Shown here in pieces: positions 36,504 to 44,435 of a DNA stretch of 44,435 bases. Position numbers and translations under genes: made by a program. The stretch lies in the IMG/VR virus record IMGVR_UViG_3300037502_000991, positions 1 through 44,435 of that record. One strand, written 5' to 3'. Below the pieces are notes generated by a model. The model had not been told where the DNA came from, ran no database searches, and worked only from the letters and a program-made list of their open reading frames with translations. The stretch is from a virus. How positions within the stretch are numbered: position 1 is the first letter of the stretch; every line of letters begins with the position of its first letter.

Positions 36504-37117
36504 TATGGAATTGTCCCGGCTGCCACGATCAGCCACGTTGAGCCATCGCAGACAAGCTCCGCCCATGCCCCACCACCTGTAACAGCTGGTAGGATAGCCG
36601 TGGTTGCCGCGCCGCCGCCTTTTTGCGTGACGTTTGATGATGCAGATACTACTGTTTGATTAGTGCGAGTCATGACCCTTAGAACGCGCCCCGCGCTCGA
36701 CGCTACAGCCGGGAGCGTGAGCGTGTTGCTGGCCGCTCTATTAGAGATGATGTAATAGGCCGTGTCTGCAACTGTGTAATCTGTCGTTACAACAATTGGC
36801 GCTGCGAATCCAAACGACCCATTGACTTGAAACTTTGCCGTTGGCGTGGCCGTGCCGATGCCAATCCGATCCGTTGATGCGTCGAGGTAGAAGAGATTCG
36901 CATCCGTATCCCCCTCCATCCGCTGATCAACGTCAGCACCGGCATCATTGAAGACATTCGCACCCGCGAAGTCAGCAGCCGGGATATTCTTGAATAGCTC
37001 CGCGCGGGTCTGCTTCTTAGTCTCCGGTACATTAACATCGACCACAAGATATAGATCGTCCGTGGCCGTGTTTGCCCCGGTCAAGGCAGAGAGGCTACTA
37101 ATCTTTGTGCCAGACAT
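36503..37117 (-). CDS. Tail-fibre-like protein
   Basis: 204 residues. N-terminus SGTKISSLSALTGANTATDD, LYLVVDVNVPETKKQTRAEL and the fibre-like YLDASTDRIGIGTATPTAKF followed by a beta-rich C-terminus. These elements are common in phage fibre or tail-tip proteins. Ends in overlap with the distal-tail-like gene. Confidence 0.65.
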   Translation of the reverse strand: MSGTKISSLSALTGANTATDDLYLVVDVNVPETKKQTRAELFKNIPAADFAGANVFNDAGADVDQRMEGDTDANLFYLDASTDRIGIGTATPTAKFQVNGSFGFAAPIVVTTDYTVADTAYYIISNRAASNTLTLPAVASSAGRVLRVMTRTNQTVVSASSNVTQKGGGAATTAILPAVTGGGAWAELVCDGSTWLIVAAGTIP

Positions 37118-39060
37118 TAGGCGATCACTCCACGAATCTGCCCGCCGTTGCGTTGCGTGCTGTTCAATTGGTCGATGAATTGCCGCGCGAACTTCTCACC
37201 GAAGCCCATCGGGTCGTTCATGAGGGTGAATGAGAAGGTTGTGGTTGGTGTAGGAGCCGCCGCACCACCACCAGCAGCCGCCGCACCGGCACCGCCACGT
37301 GTTGAGCCGCCTCCGCCACCACCTCCACCACCGCCTCCACCGCTTTCGGAGACGCCCTTGATAGCAGCAACCGCGCTCATGCCTTTGGCAAAAACGGCGG
37401 CATAGGCCGCAAATTTTGAAGCAGGGTCTACAAGAAGTGGATTTTTCATGGCGTCAACTGCTGCTTGAATTGTGGCAACAATCGCTTGCGCTGCTGCAAA
37501 TGCTTTTGATACTTTAAGCATCTTTTTTCCGCCGTTCTGAAATGCCGCAGCCATGCTTCCAAAACCAGAGCCAAGATCGGAAAGCTGTTGACTTATAGAT
37601 GCTTGCTGAATCGTAGCAAGAGCAGCCGCATGATCTTCTGCGAGCTTCTTTGACAACTCATAATATTCTTGCTCGGAAAGGAGCTTGTTCGCTAGTGCAT
37701 TATCAAGCACTTCTTGATTGAGCGTGTATTCTTCCGCCAAGATTTCGCGCTCAGTCTTGAACTGTTCGCGGATGGCGTCGAGCCTGTCAATGAAGAATGG
37801 GTCTTCCTCACGGTAGATTCCTGGCTCCCGCGTCTTATCTTTTTCGCCACCGCCAGCACCGGGGATGGCGGGTGGAGTAAACACTTCGCCACCATCACCA
37901 GAAATCATTTTGCGTGCAGCGTTAATCTCAGCCTCAAGCCCAGAAAGATCAATGCCGAAAGCATCGGCTGCTGCTTTGCCAGCGTCAACCAATTGCGGAG
38001 CCAAATCTTTTGCGGTCTGATATATCATATCAAGCCCGCGCTTTAATTCATCAACACTATCGGTGGCTAATGCGACACCAACGGCAATTGCTATGAACCC
38101 AGCAAGGCTTGCGTTTTTAACCGCATTGAAAGCGGCCATAACAACACCAGCAGCCTTGACCGCTTTCGCAAAGCTAATGAATCCAGCGGCAGCGCCGAAC
38201 ACATAACGTGTGAAAAGAACCAGCCCAATTCCTTGCATTACTTGGCCGAGCAAAGAAAGATTATCTTTCACAATAATCACGGCTCGTGCTGTGCCTTCAA
38301 GAACTCGGCCAGCGGCTTCACCTGCCGTTTTAAATATATCTGTTGACCCAGCACTATTGATAAGTGCTTCAGTTACATTAACAAGTGCTGGTGTTAGGCC
38401 GGATGTAAAGTTGCTGACCGCACCTTGAGCATATTGCGTGAGCCTCGTGATGTTGTCGTTGAATTGCTCGGCACCAGCTGCCGCTTCTTGAGAGATCACA
38501 ACACCAAAGCGTTGTGCTTCATTCGTTGCTTGTGCAATGGCTTGAGAGCCACCATTCATCAATGGAATCAGATCAAGACCTGATCGTCCAAAGAGTTCCA
38601 GCGCCCATTGAGATTTCTGAATACCATCCGGCATTTTGGCAAAGCGATCAGCAATGTCCATGAGGACTTCATTGCTTGACCGCATTGTGCCGTCATTGTT
38701 CCGAAGCGACACACCAAATGCTTGGAAGCTCTCGGCACTATCACCCATTTTGCGGGCCATAATGCCGAGAGAGGATTGCAATTGACCAAGAGAAACATCA
38801 GAAAGTTTTGCGGCATAGTTTAGGCCAGACAACTCCTCGGTTGTCATGCCAACCTTTTGAGCGACCTTTCCGATATTATCCGCGTAATTGAGAGCCGCCT
38901 TACCAGCCGCAACAAACACGCCAGCAGAAAGCGCCCCGGCGATTCCAGCCGCAGCGCCTTTTGCAAATCTGCTTAACGAATTTTCAGCCTTACCTAGTGC
39001 TCGATCTAGGCCGGTTGTATTACCACCTATTGTGACTTCAATTCCGCTTACTTGAGCCAT
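37117..39060 (-). CDS. Tape measure protein
   Basis: 647 residues. Starts VSGIEVTIGGNTTGLDRALG, then hydrophobic/helical ALSAGVFVAAGKAALNYADN, the family motif KVGMTTEELSGLNYAAKLSD (about 70-90) and coiled-coil ERE region (TEREILAEEYTLNQEVLDNA). The last ~100 residues are extremely Gly-rich. Tape measures fix tail length and form the channel; 647 residues would mean a roughly 97 nm tail by the usual 0.15 nm-per-residue rule. It overlaps the chaperone frame by 23 nt. Confidence 0.9.
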   Translation of the reverse strand: MAQVSGIEVTIGGNTTGLDRALGKAENSLSRFAKGAAAGIAGALSAGVFVAAGKAALNYADNIGKVAQKVGMTTEELSGLNYAAKLSDVSLGQLQSSLGIMARKMGDSAESFQAFGVSLRNNDGTMRSSNEVLMDIADRFAKMPDGIQKSQWALELFGRSGLDLIPLMNGGSQAIAQATNEAQRFGVVISQEAAAGAEQFNDNITRLTQYAQGAVSNFTSGLTPALVNVTEALINSAGSTDIFKTAGEAAGRVLEGTARAVIIVKDNLSLLGQVMQGIGLVLFTRYVFGAAAGFISFAKAVKAAGVVMAAFNAVKNASLAGFIAIAVGVALATDSVDELKRGLDMIYQTAKDLAPQLVDAGKAAADAFGIDLSGLEAEINAARKMISGDGGEVFTPPAIPGAGGGEKDKTREPGIYREEDPFFIDRLDAIREQFKTEREILAEEYTLNQEVLDNALANKLLSEQEYYELSKKLAEDHAAALATIQQASISQQLSDLGSGFGSMAAAFQNGGKKMLKVSKAFAAAQAIVATIQAAVDAMKNPLLVDPASKFAAYAAVFAKGMSAVAAIKGVSESGGGGGGGGGGGGSTRGGAGAAAAGGGAAAPTPTTTFSFTLMNDPMGFGEKFARQFIDQLNSTQRNGGQIRGVIA

Positions 39061-39229
39061 GCTTCATATATTCCTTTAGTTCTTCAACATCGGCCCTTGT
39101 CAGCTTACCGGCATATGTTCCCTTGGGGTCTTGCGGTGCCTTGAGTTCGTATTCTAGCCACCATTCGGAAATTGTCATTGCCCAAAATTCGCTAGGCTGA
39201 ATGCCCCATTCCCTCGCCCAAAGATACAT
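39038..39229 (-). CDS. Tail assembly chaperone, downstream (T-like) frame
   Basis: 63 codons as a stand-alone ORF. In the -1 frame the reading continues upstream without stop to the A AAA AAT slippery site, through RDKLDWNGMYLWAREWGIQP then SEFWAMTISEWWLEY, a gene-transfer-agent-like chaperone motif. So this ORF is best read as the extension of the 39241-39612 protein. If translated alone, the ATG at 39229 would be used. Confidence 0.72.
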   Translation of the reverse strand: MYLWAREWGIQPSEFWAMTISEWWLEYELKAPQDPKGTYAGKLTRADVEELKEYMKHGSSKRN

Positions 39230-39240
39230 CCCGTTCCAGT

Positions 39241-39612
39241 CTAGTTTGTCTCGTTCTCCTCCGCCCTCGCCTTCGACTGGCTCTCGGTCTGGGCGTCTTG
39301 ATTTTTTGGCTTATCGCTGCTCGGTGAGAATGCCGTGAGAACGATTGAAATCAATTCGGTCACAGTGTCTTGTGAACCGGAGATGAGTTCTTCATAGACT
39401 TGTTCATCGTTCACCCTCACGCCAGCCGATTGCAACATCTTCGCAAGAACAAAAGAGATGTGCGAGATCGGCGGGCGACCTTGGCTTGTACGAACAGCGA
39501 TGTCGGTGAAGCTAATATCGCCCATTTCAATAGAGCGCATTAGCTTCATAGAAGGCGAGATCGTATATTCCTCGCCCTTCCACTTGATTGTCAGCTCGCG
39601 GAAAACTGCCAT
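39241..39612 (-). CDS. Tail assembly chaperone, upstream (G-like) frame
   Basis: 123 residues (MAVFRELTIKWKGEEYTISP), with a helical core (HISFVLAKMLQSAGVRVNDE) and an acidic tail (SKARAEENETN). Located directly before the tape measure region, like lambda G and GTA gp10-type chaperones. Contains the A AAA AAT heptamer over codons K103-N104. Confidence 0.8.
   Translation of the reverse strand: MAVFRELTIKWKGEEYTISPSMKLMRSIEMGDISFTDIAVRTSQGRPPISHISFVLAKMLQSAGVRVNDEQVYEELISGSQDTVTELISIVLTAFSPSSDKPKNQDAQTESQSKARAEENETN
39301..39307 (-). promoter_or_regulatory. Programmed -1 frameshift site (A AAA AAT)
   Basis: On the minus strand the 0-frame codons CCA AAA AAT give the canonical X XXY YYZ heptamer AAAAAAT. 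The -1 frame has a TAA just upstream of the site and is open from there through 39038. A shift gives a fusion of 191 residues: 104 from the first frame plus 87 from the second. Strong match in sequence and gene context. Confidence 0.88.
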
Positions 39613-39618
39613 GTTCTA

Positions 39619-40008
39619 TTAGCCCGGAGTAAATGTGATCGTGCCGGAAGACTGAATAGACGCCGTGAATGTCGTGGCGTCGGCCTGTTCGCCCGTCACC
39701 GCAAAGGAGGCGAGGTAGAAGTTGCCGGTGAAGTCACCAATCGTATCGACCTCAAGAGTGTAGGATTCGAGCAATGCCGAAGCCGTGCCGACCGCGAGAG
39801 CCAGGAAGGTGGAATCCTCAAGGATGCCTTCGACCTCGGCATCAATCGAGCGAACGCCAACGTCGGCAAGATAGGTGCGCCAGCCGTTGCTGTCCTTCTC
39901 GGTGATGTCGATGGGTTCGTTATTGATCGTCAAGGAATCGGCCCGCGCACCGGCAACGGCAGTGCTGCCGCGCTTGATGCGAACTTTACGGCCAGAGATA
40001 GCAGCCAT
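39619..40008 (-). CDS. Major tail tube protein, short paralogue
   Basis: 129 residues (MAAISGRKVRIKRGSTAVAG). The motif LTINNEPIDITEKDSNGWRT, then YLADVGVRSIDAEVEGILED and FYLASFAVTGEQADATTFTA, typical of TP901-1-like phage tail tube proteins. It is a paralogue of the next upstream gene (LTINNEPLDITDKDDSGWRT-type motif). Possibly the tube or a tail terminator-associated form. Confidence 0.82.
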   Translation of the reverse strand: MAAISGRKVRIKRGSTAVAGARADSLTINNEPIDITEKDSNGWRTYLADVGVRSIDAEVEGILEDSTFLALAVGTASALLESYTLEVDTIGDFTGNFYLASFAVTGEQADATTFTASIQSSGTITFTPG

Positions 40009-40022
40009 TTCTTAGTCCTTTC

Positions 40023-40703
40023 TTAGGTCACAGGTCCACGAATGTTAGAGAATGCCACCGTGGAGCCTACGCTATTGGTGGCGGTAAGACGGCACCGGAT
40101 ATATTTTCCGGTGTCCGATCCGGTGAGAGTATAGGTCAAGCCCGTTGCCGATGCGATATTAACCCATGACGGATCATTGCCATCGGCATTATTGCCGCGC
40201 TGCCACTGGCGGGCATAAGTGATAGTCGCATCTCCGAGCCATGTGCCATTGGTCGTGGTCTGAACATTGGTTCCGGAGAGCGTGCCGGTGATAGCCGGAA
40301 GCACCGTGTTGTAAGGTCCGATAGTCGCGGTCATGGATTCACCGCTTTCCAAGGTAGCCGTGAAGGTCACGACATCGCCTTGCTCGGCACCGAGCTGAAC
40401 ACTGTTGAGAAAGAAATCGCCGGTTAGTGTGCCGATGCCGGAGATCGTCACCACGCATTCTTTGAGAAGAGCGGTAGAAGCAGAGCCAACGCTATCAACC
40501 AGAAGCGCATCATTTTTCAACACGCCTTCTACTTCGAGCGACACCGAACGAAGACCGGCATCGGCAAGCATGGTGCGCCAGCCGGAATCATCCTTGTCGG
40601 TGATGTCGAGCGGCTCATTATTGATCGTGACGCTATCAGTTCGAGCACCAACGATATTCGATCCGGCTCGGCTGATCCTCACTGCTCGGCCTGAAATAGC
40701 CAT
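40023..40703 (-). CDS. Major tail tube protein with Ig-like domain
   Basis: 226 residues. Residues 1-130 repeat the tail tube fold (VTINNEPLDITDKDDSGWRT, FFLNSVQLGAEQGDVVTFTA). The last ~90 residues form an Ig-like domain (TYARQWQRGNNADGNDPSWV, then TYTLTGSDTGKYIRCRLTAT) that would project from the tail surface and may help host attachment; that is a common idea for such domains. Lies 14 nt upstream of the short paralogue. Confidence 0.85.
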   Translation of the reverse strand: MAISGRAVRISRAGSNIVGARTDSVTINNEPLDITDKDDSGWRTMLADAGLRSVSLEVEGVLKNDALLVDSVGSASTALLKECVVTISGIGTLTGDFFLNSVQLGAEQGDVVTFTATLESGESMTATIGPYNTVLPAITGTLSGTNVQTTTNGTWLGDATITYARQWQRGNNADGNDPSWVNIASATGLTYTLTGSDTGKYIRCRLTATNSVGSTVAFSNIRGPVT

Positions 40704-40742
40704 GCTTCATCCTCTTGGTTTGGCCGAATTATATCACGGAAA

Positions 40743-41171
40743 CTATGCAATCCACAATACACGGTACAGGATCAAGGCACGTTTGGTCTTCCCATCCGGG
40801 TCTTTCGAAAAATTGCAAGAATCGAGTTCCGTGGTGATGTGGGTCACGCCGGAAATGGAAAGGGGCTGGCGGCGAAGTCGGTTGTCTACGGCATCGACCA
40901 CGGCCTTGAGATCAAGCATTGATGTGGCGCGATCCCATACGTCAATTTGCACCACCGCCGATCCGCCGAGATCATCCTTGCTGTCGAACGGATTGATAGT
41001 GTCACCGCCTATAGTGATAAACGGGAAGGCGGATTCTAGCTCCGAATCGGCAGCTTGTGGCACATCCGAGAAGATGGCAACCAGTGGGCTGTAATAGGTG
41101 CTCAAGAGGCTCGTGACGGACGAATTATTTAGCCGCGTATAGATTGCCGTTTGGAGGTCATCGGATTTCAT
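40743..41171 (-). CDS. Tail completion/terminator-like protein (DUF3168)
   Basis: 142 residues. MKSDDLQTAIYTRLNNSSVT, then PFITIGGDTINPFDSKDDLG, QIDVWDRATSMLDLKAVVDA and LILYRVLWIA, the DUF3168 pattern in siphophage tail completion proteins. It sits between a HK97 gp10-like gene and the tail tube genes, as usual. Confidence 0.85.
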   Translation of the reverse strand: MKSDDLQTAIYTRLNNSSVTSLLSTYYSPLVAIFSDVPQAADSELESAFPFITIGGDTINPFDSKDDLGGSAVVQIDVWDRATSMLDLKAVVDAVDNRLRRQPLSISGVTHITTELDSCNFSKDPDGKTKRALILYRVLWIA

Positions 41172-41707
41172 TTTGTGGTTTTCTCCGCGCGGGACTTGGC
41201 TTTGGCGATGGCGATTTTAATATTTTTCAACATGATCGGAATGCGCTTCTCGACATTCGGCACCCAAGCTGGACGCATTTCAATTTTACGTGTTCCGAAC
41301 TCAAGATAACGCGAATATGGAAGCGGGCTGCCGATCTTGAATGATGTTCCCGTTTCATGGAAATATAGAGATCGAAGAAGTGATCCGGTATCGTTCGCCG
41401 GTGCTTGTCCTGGAGCCGATGATTGATGCCTCAATGATAGATTTTGTTTCCCGCTTGCATTGAAAACTGCAACAATCGGCCCATCTTCCGCGCCACGCCT
41501 TACGGTCATAACCTTATCGCCGGGAATACGATAATAAACATGTCCCGTCTTCGGCCCTTGCGTGATCGAATTTCTGACGCCGGTCAATGCTTGACTAGCA
41601 GTTGCTTTCATGATCAAGGCAAGCGAGGCACCAAGGTCTTTGCCATAGGCCCGCAAGGCCGCGTTGACCTCTTGGATGCCCTTGATCTCGACCTTGACGT
41701 CCCTCAC
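41168..41707 (-). CDS. HK97 gp10-family head-tail protein
   Basis: 179 residues (MRDVKVEIKGIQEVNAALRA). LIMKATASQALTGVRNSITQ, SLLRSLYFHETGTSFKIGSP and YSRYLEFGTRKIEMRPAWVP fit the HK97 gp10 family of connector/tail-completion proteins. Length in range. ATGA overlap with DUF3168 gene. Confidence 0.85.
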   Translation of the reverse strand: MRDVKVEIKGIQEVNAALRAYGKDLGASLALIMKATASQALTGVRNSITQGPKTGHVYYRIPGDKVMTVRRGAEDGPIVAVFNASGKQNLSLRHQSSAPGQAPANDTGSLLRSLYFHETGTSFKIGSPLPYSRYLEFGTRKIEMRPAWVPNVEKRIPIMLKNIKIAIAKAKSRAEKTTK

Positions 41708-42051
41708 GCCGCCACGCCTCCGTCAACGTCGATCTGGAGCCACTTGTTGGCAAATTCCATGTTGTCGATGAAGCGGATGTTGTGGACCTTGTTACGGATT
41801 TGCACGCGGTCGCTTTCGAGCAAGGCCGAGGTATAGCGCACCACAAGGCGAAGCCGAACCGTGGCTTCTACCCGATCATGCGAATATCGCTCCGAGCCGC
41901 TCGTGGGCATCACGTGCGCCCGCGTCGGCGCGCCCGATACCGTGGCCCATGATTCCGTCTGTCCCCCTGCGCCGTCGCTTGTGAGCGTGCGCCGTTGGAA
42001 CGTCACCGGCTCCTTGAGCTTGCCAGAGTTCATATCGCAACATTTAATCAT
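41704..42051 (-). CDS. Head-tail joining (stopper-type) protein
   Basis: 115 residues from ATG 42051, which overlaps the upstream stop in ATGA fashion. KEPVTFQRRTLTSDGAGGQT followed by ESWATV and a beta-rich YTSALLESDRVQIRNKVHNI, then IRFIDNMEFANKWLQIDVDG. This is the common phage head-tail adaptor pattern (gp16/SPP1-type). It lies between gp6-like and gp10-like genes. Confidence 0.83.
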   Translation of the reverse strand: MIKCCDMNSGKLKEPVTFQRRTLTSDGAGGQTESWATVSGAPTRAHVMPTSGSERYSHDRVEATVRLRLVVRYTSALLESDRVQIRNKVHNIRFIDNMEFANKWLQIDVDGGVAA

Positions 42052-42818
42052 CGCGGGATAAACTCCATGATGTCCATGTTGACGGAGACATCGACGGTGC
42101 TGGCCGATACATTGGCAAGGAAGCCGAAGTCGCACAATGGCGGGAAGTAGAGTGGCGGATCGAAGACAACATCAATAAGGCCGGAACTCTGAGGATACTC
42201 GGTCACGAGTAGCATCGATGTATATGGTGCCGCCGTCTCAAGGATATTCTCGCGTTTGTACAGGACGATGTTCGCCTTCTTGTCGGCATCGCTCGAAATG
42301 GTCACGTTGTGAAGTGCGGCACTTCGGTCACGCGGCGTTGTATAAACCGCCATCTCAGTCTTGCCACGGCCTAGTGCGCCATCCGCAATGGTTGCCCAAT
42401 CCTCGCCGCCTGTAGACCTCTCAATCACAATTGTAGAGGCATGTGATCCGGCGGATTGGGTCGCATAGGTGCCAGACTTCGAGACATAGGCATCGAACAA
42501 CCGGATGAATGATGTGGTCGTTGCCGCACTGGCCGAAGCCCCAGCCGTGGCAAGCGCCTCGACTTGCTGGTTGCCATTGGCATCGATCCCTACGAGCGTG
42601 ACCTCTCTGCCGCCGGAACCGTTGGCCGTGTCGTTCGCATTGCCACCTGCCTTGATGCGGAGACTAACCGCCGCATTCGCTTGGGGCGTGCGATAGAAGC
42701 CGGAACGTGTGACAGGCGTAAAGCTGGAACCGATGGAAATATTGCGCCCGAACTTGTTGAACGACCGACAACCCGAAGCCAGCCCGCGCGCAATGTCGAG
42801 ACTGCTGGGATATGTCAT
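42048..42818 (-). CDS. Structural protein, head-tail region
   Basis: 256 residues. SGFYRTPQANAAVSLRIKAG, EVTLVGIDANGNQQVEALAT, then ASTIVIERSTGGEDWATIAD and IDVVFDPPLYFPPLCDFGFL. Beta-rich, no family recognised with certainty. It lies between gp6-like and stopper genes, where an extra neck or decoration protein may occur. Overlap by ATGA with both neighbours. Confidence 0.6.
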   Translation of the reverse strand: MTYPSSLDIARGLASGCRSFNKFGRNISIGSSFTPVTRSGFYRTPQANAAVSLRIKAGGNANDTANGSGGREVTLVGIDANGNQQVEALATAGASASAATTTSFIRLFDAYVSKSGTYATQSAGSHASTIVIERSTGGEDWATIADGALGRGKTEMAVYTTPRDRSAALHNVTISSDADKKANIVLYKRENILETAAPYTSMLLVTEYPQSSGLIDVVFDPPLYFPPLCDFGFLANVSASTVDVSVNMDIMEFIPR

Positions 42819-43495
42819 ATCTTCATGGCCTTATATTGAGCCATAATGACCGAAGCGCCGGATGCGTCATAGGCATCACTTGCATCGCAGTCATCGCCAC
42901 GGTTGCTATAGAGGAAAGCCGCGAGTTGCTTGACGGCCCGCTTCATGGTGCTAGGCACGGCTGCCGCATTGGCATAACCAGCCACATAGATCACTTGAAT
43001 CGCATCATTGGCACGCAAGGCAACCGGCCAAGTCTGGCCGCGCTTGAGGGTCAATCGCCCCGGAGTCTGATAGGTATCAACGTCGAATGTATCGGCAACC
43101 GTGACCACCGTGGCGTTGCTATCTTCATCATAGACCGTGACCGATGTGATAGACACCAACGGCCAACGCGGGACCACAAGGCTTTGAATGGTGCTGGTGC
43201 GGTAAAGTTCCGTGATCGACATCTCGCGCACACCATCCCACCAAGCTTCGCCGCCAGACGGCCAACGGTCGAGCGAAAGCCGCCACGACTGACTGATAAA
43301 GGCAAGGCCCGTCATGTTCTCGATCTCGGTACGTGCATCCGTGATCAAGGCATTAGCCTCCGCATCGGGAAGCTCGGTCGAATCGGTGCGGAGATGGGTG
43401 CGAAGTTCCGCCGCCGTCACCGGCTCGGTAGCGGGTGCCGATGTGAGGACCGAACCACGGAACTGATAAAACGGTACGGCGGCGCGAAGGCTCAT
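42815..43495 (-). CDS. gp6-like head-tail connector
   Basis: 226 residues. EPVTAAELRTHLRTDSTELP (21-40 region), DAEANALITDARTEIENMTG, LDRWPSGGEAWWDG and VPSTMKRAVKQLAAFLYSNR form the HK97 gp6-like connector pattern, the ring below the portal. It overlaps the structural gene by 4 nt. Confidence 0.88.
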   Translation of the reverse strand: MSLRAAVPFYQFRGSVLTSAPATEPVTAAELRTHLRTDSTELPDAEANALITDARTEIENMTGLAFISQSWRLSLDRWPSGGEAWWDGVREMSITELYRTSTIQSLVVPRWPLVSITSVTVYDEDSNATVVTVADTFDVDTYQTPGRLTLKRGQTWPVALRANDAIQVIYVAGYANAAAVPSTMKRAVKQLAAFLYSNRGDDCDASDAYDASGASVIMAQYKAMKI

Positions 43496-43498
43496 GGA

Positions 43499-43708
43499 TT
43501 AGCCCTTCTTGGTTTTCTTCTTGGCGGGGGCTTCGGCCTTTGCTTCGACCTTTGCTTCAAGAGGCGGGGCTTCTGCAATTTCGATAGCGGCACCTTCTGC
43601 CATTGCCAGCGTTGCGAGTTCGCCTTCCAGGATCGTGTTCATTTCAAAGCGCACCACCGTATGGCCTTCCGGCGCACACGTGAACGGGCGAATAAGTTTA
43701 ACCTTCAT
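43499..43708 (-). CDS. Small head-region protein with Lys-rich tail
   Basis: 69 residues (MKVKLIRPFTCAPEGHTVVR). The end is an Ala/Glu/Lys run (EAKVEAKAEAPAKKKTKKG). Short proteins of this kind often lie between capsid and connector genes. Function unknown. No overlap with the connector gene (3 nt gap). Confidence 0.6.
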   Translation of the reverse strand: MKVKLIRPFTCAPEGHTVVRFEMNTILEGELATLAMAEGAAIEIAEAPPLEAKVEAKAEAPAKKKTKKG

Positions 43709-43709
43709 T

Positions 43710-44102
43710 TCATTCCTCCGTGGTTACGGGAGTATAGTAGCTCATCCCCCCCGCCCAGATGCGCCGGGGGTTGTCTACGGAAGCGGGATCAACCCACTCG
43801 ACGCCTTCGCCACCTTGAGCCAGCACGGCAGGATCGTGGCCCTGCTGCACGTAGTCCTCGGGCACCGGATCGGGCATGGGTCCGGCGATCTGCGTGAGGC
43901 GGACGTTCACGTGGAAGTGTTCATCCACGACAGCGGGGGACACCACATCGCCCGTCTCGGGGTCAATGACAGCGGGGGTTGTGACTATCTGGCCTATACA
44001 GTCGATATAACAGCCCAGAGGCTGCCCGTCAGAAGTGAGGCTGACGATGGCTGCATAGGCATCCCATGCTGCCTTGTCGGTGGCGCGGTACATCAGGTCC
44101 AT
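43710..44102 (-). CDS. Conserved phage protein within the 695-bp repeat (copy 2)
   Basis: 130 residues, nearly identical to the product of 5216-5599, with a different last ~7 residues. It follows the partial HNH gene by 1 nt overlap and is followed by the 69-residue gene and connectors, so this copy is in the canonical capsid-to-connector context. Confidence 0.6.
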   Translation of the reverse strand: MDLMYRATDKAAWDAYAAIVSLTSDGQPLGCYIDCIGQIVTTPAVIDPETGDVVSPAVVDEHFHVNVRLTQIAGPMPDPVPEDYVQQGHDPAVLAQGGEGVEWVDPASVDNPRRIWAGGMSYYTPVTTEE

Positions 44103-44435
44103 TATGCGGTCCTCGACTGGAGTTGGAGGCGATTGCTAAGAGTGGCTGGCATCAAGTCAGGCCGTCTGCGCCACTGAAGGATTTGCGAGGAATGAATGTC
44201 GAGCCGTCGTGCGGCGTCGGCTTGGATCATCTCTTCCCCATCCAGCACTACCCGGACAGTTTTGCGCTGGTTCCGCGATTGCTCGTTATTGGGTATCCAG
44301 CGGCAATTATCGGGGCTGTATCCGAGGTGCGGGTTAATCCGGTCAAGCGAACCGCCTTCCGGCCTGTCACCCATGTCGGCATAAAAAGCCTCAAAGCTTG
44401 CCCACGCCTCACAGTAACTAATGCCGATGCCACCA
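43741..44435. repeat. 695-bp direct repeat, copy 2
   Basis: Second copy of 5238-5932, same orientation, ending exactly at the window end. See copy 1 for the mismatch pattern. The position of the cut makes it impossible to see how far the similarity extends. Confidence 0.93.
44102..44435 (-). CDS. HNH homing endonuclease, second copy, cut by window edge
   Basis: The last ~111 codons of the HNH gene at 5599-6243 are present with no visible differences (GGSLDRINPHLGYSPDNCRW, IQADAARRLDIHSSQILQW). The N-terminal part, including the zinc-finger-like region, lies beyond the right edge, if it exists. Confidence 0.85.
   Translation of the reverse strand, partial: GGIGISYCEAWASFEAFYADMGDRPEGGSLDRINPHLGYSPDNCRWIPNNEQSRNQRKTVRVVLDGEEMIQADAARRLDIHSSQILQWRRRPDLMPATLSNRLQLQSRTA

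Noticed and set aside
42812-43897. Plus-strand frame of 361 codons opposite the connector genes
   Set aside because: Long and in register, but low-complexity-like (Gly/Arg/His-rich), without motifs, and opposite well-recognised gp6-like and head genes. Useful as a control: length alone does not make an antisense gene here.
1-44435. Integrase, tRNA genes, rRNA or CRISPR array
   Set aside because: I looked through both strands for the usual patterns and saw none. The phage may be virulent or the lysogeny genes may be outside the window.

Overview
The window is a tailed-phage genome segment (Caudoviricetes, siphovirus-like), not ordinary bacterial chromosome. Evidence: small and large terminase, HK97-type portal, MuF-like head protein, S78-type prohead protease, HK97-type capsid, head-tail connectors, tail tube, a -1 frameshifted tail assembly chaperone, tape measure, tail tip, and two endolysin cassettes. 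Gene style, the GTA-like tail genes and moderate-to-high GC suggest an alphaproteobacterial (Rhizobiales-like) host; this is inference. I see no integrase, tRNA, rRNA or CRISPR array.

Layout. 1-5.2 kb, minus strand: a large glycine/serine/proline-rich protein cut by the left edge, small basic proteins (DUF6496, DUF5872 and DUF6321 types), a first lysis cassette and a fibre-like protein. 5.2-18.1 kb, minus: HTH regulator, ParB-like protein, Mom-type DNA modification protein, terminases, portal, MuF protein with an intein, protease, capsid, decoration-like proteins, a long head-fibre-like protein, an HNH nuclease and a small conserved protein. 18.2-22.3 kb, minus: small early genes, a 0.5 kb non-coding region with operator-like repeats and a G-rich/AT-rich block, a primase-helicase and a small HTH regulator. 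22.4-31.8 kb, plus: recombination and replication genes (Sak4-like ATPase, DUF669, PD-(D/E)XK nuclease, SF2 helicase, VRR-NUC), a free-standing HNH gene and a chain of tiny overlapping ORFs. 31.7-44.4 kb, minus: a second lysis cassette, tail and connector genes, then a second copy of the 5.2-5.9 kb segment, cut by the right edge.

Main discovery. The MuF-like gene carries a 291-residue intein at its conserved INCRC motif. The opposite strand of that intein contains an open frame of 258 codons that looks like a real homing endonuclease: a helix-turn-helix, then a Vsr/PD-(D/E)XK-like core, with a good Shine-Dalgarno. It lies wholly inside the intein and in exact codon-to-codon register with it. 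The same bases therefore appear to encode the intein splicing motif TPNH on one strand and a nuclease C-terminal motif on the other. Long in-register antisense frames are common in this window, so the claim rests on the motifs and not on length.

Structural caveat. Positions 5238-5932 recur at 43741-44435 with perfect identity over the last ~614 bp and 10 mismatches clustered near one end. If the right end really continues into 5933 onward, 5933-44435 would form a 38.5 kb circle in canonical order (terminase, head, connectors, tail, lysis, early genes), and 1-5237, with its own lysis cassette, would be a branch from a related phage. A true duplication within a larger genome is the alternative.
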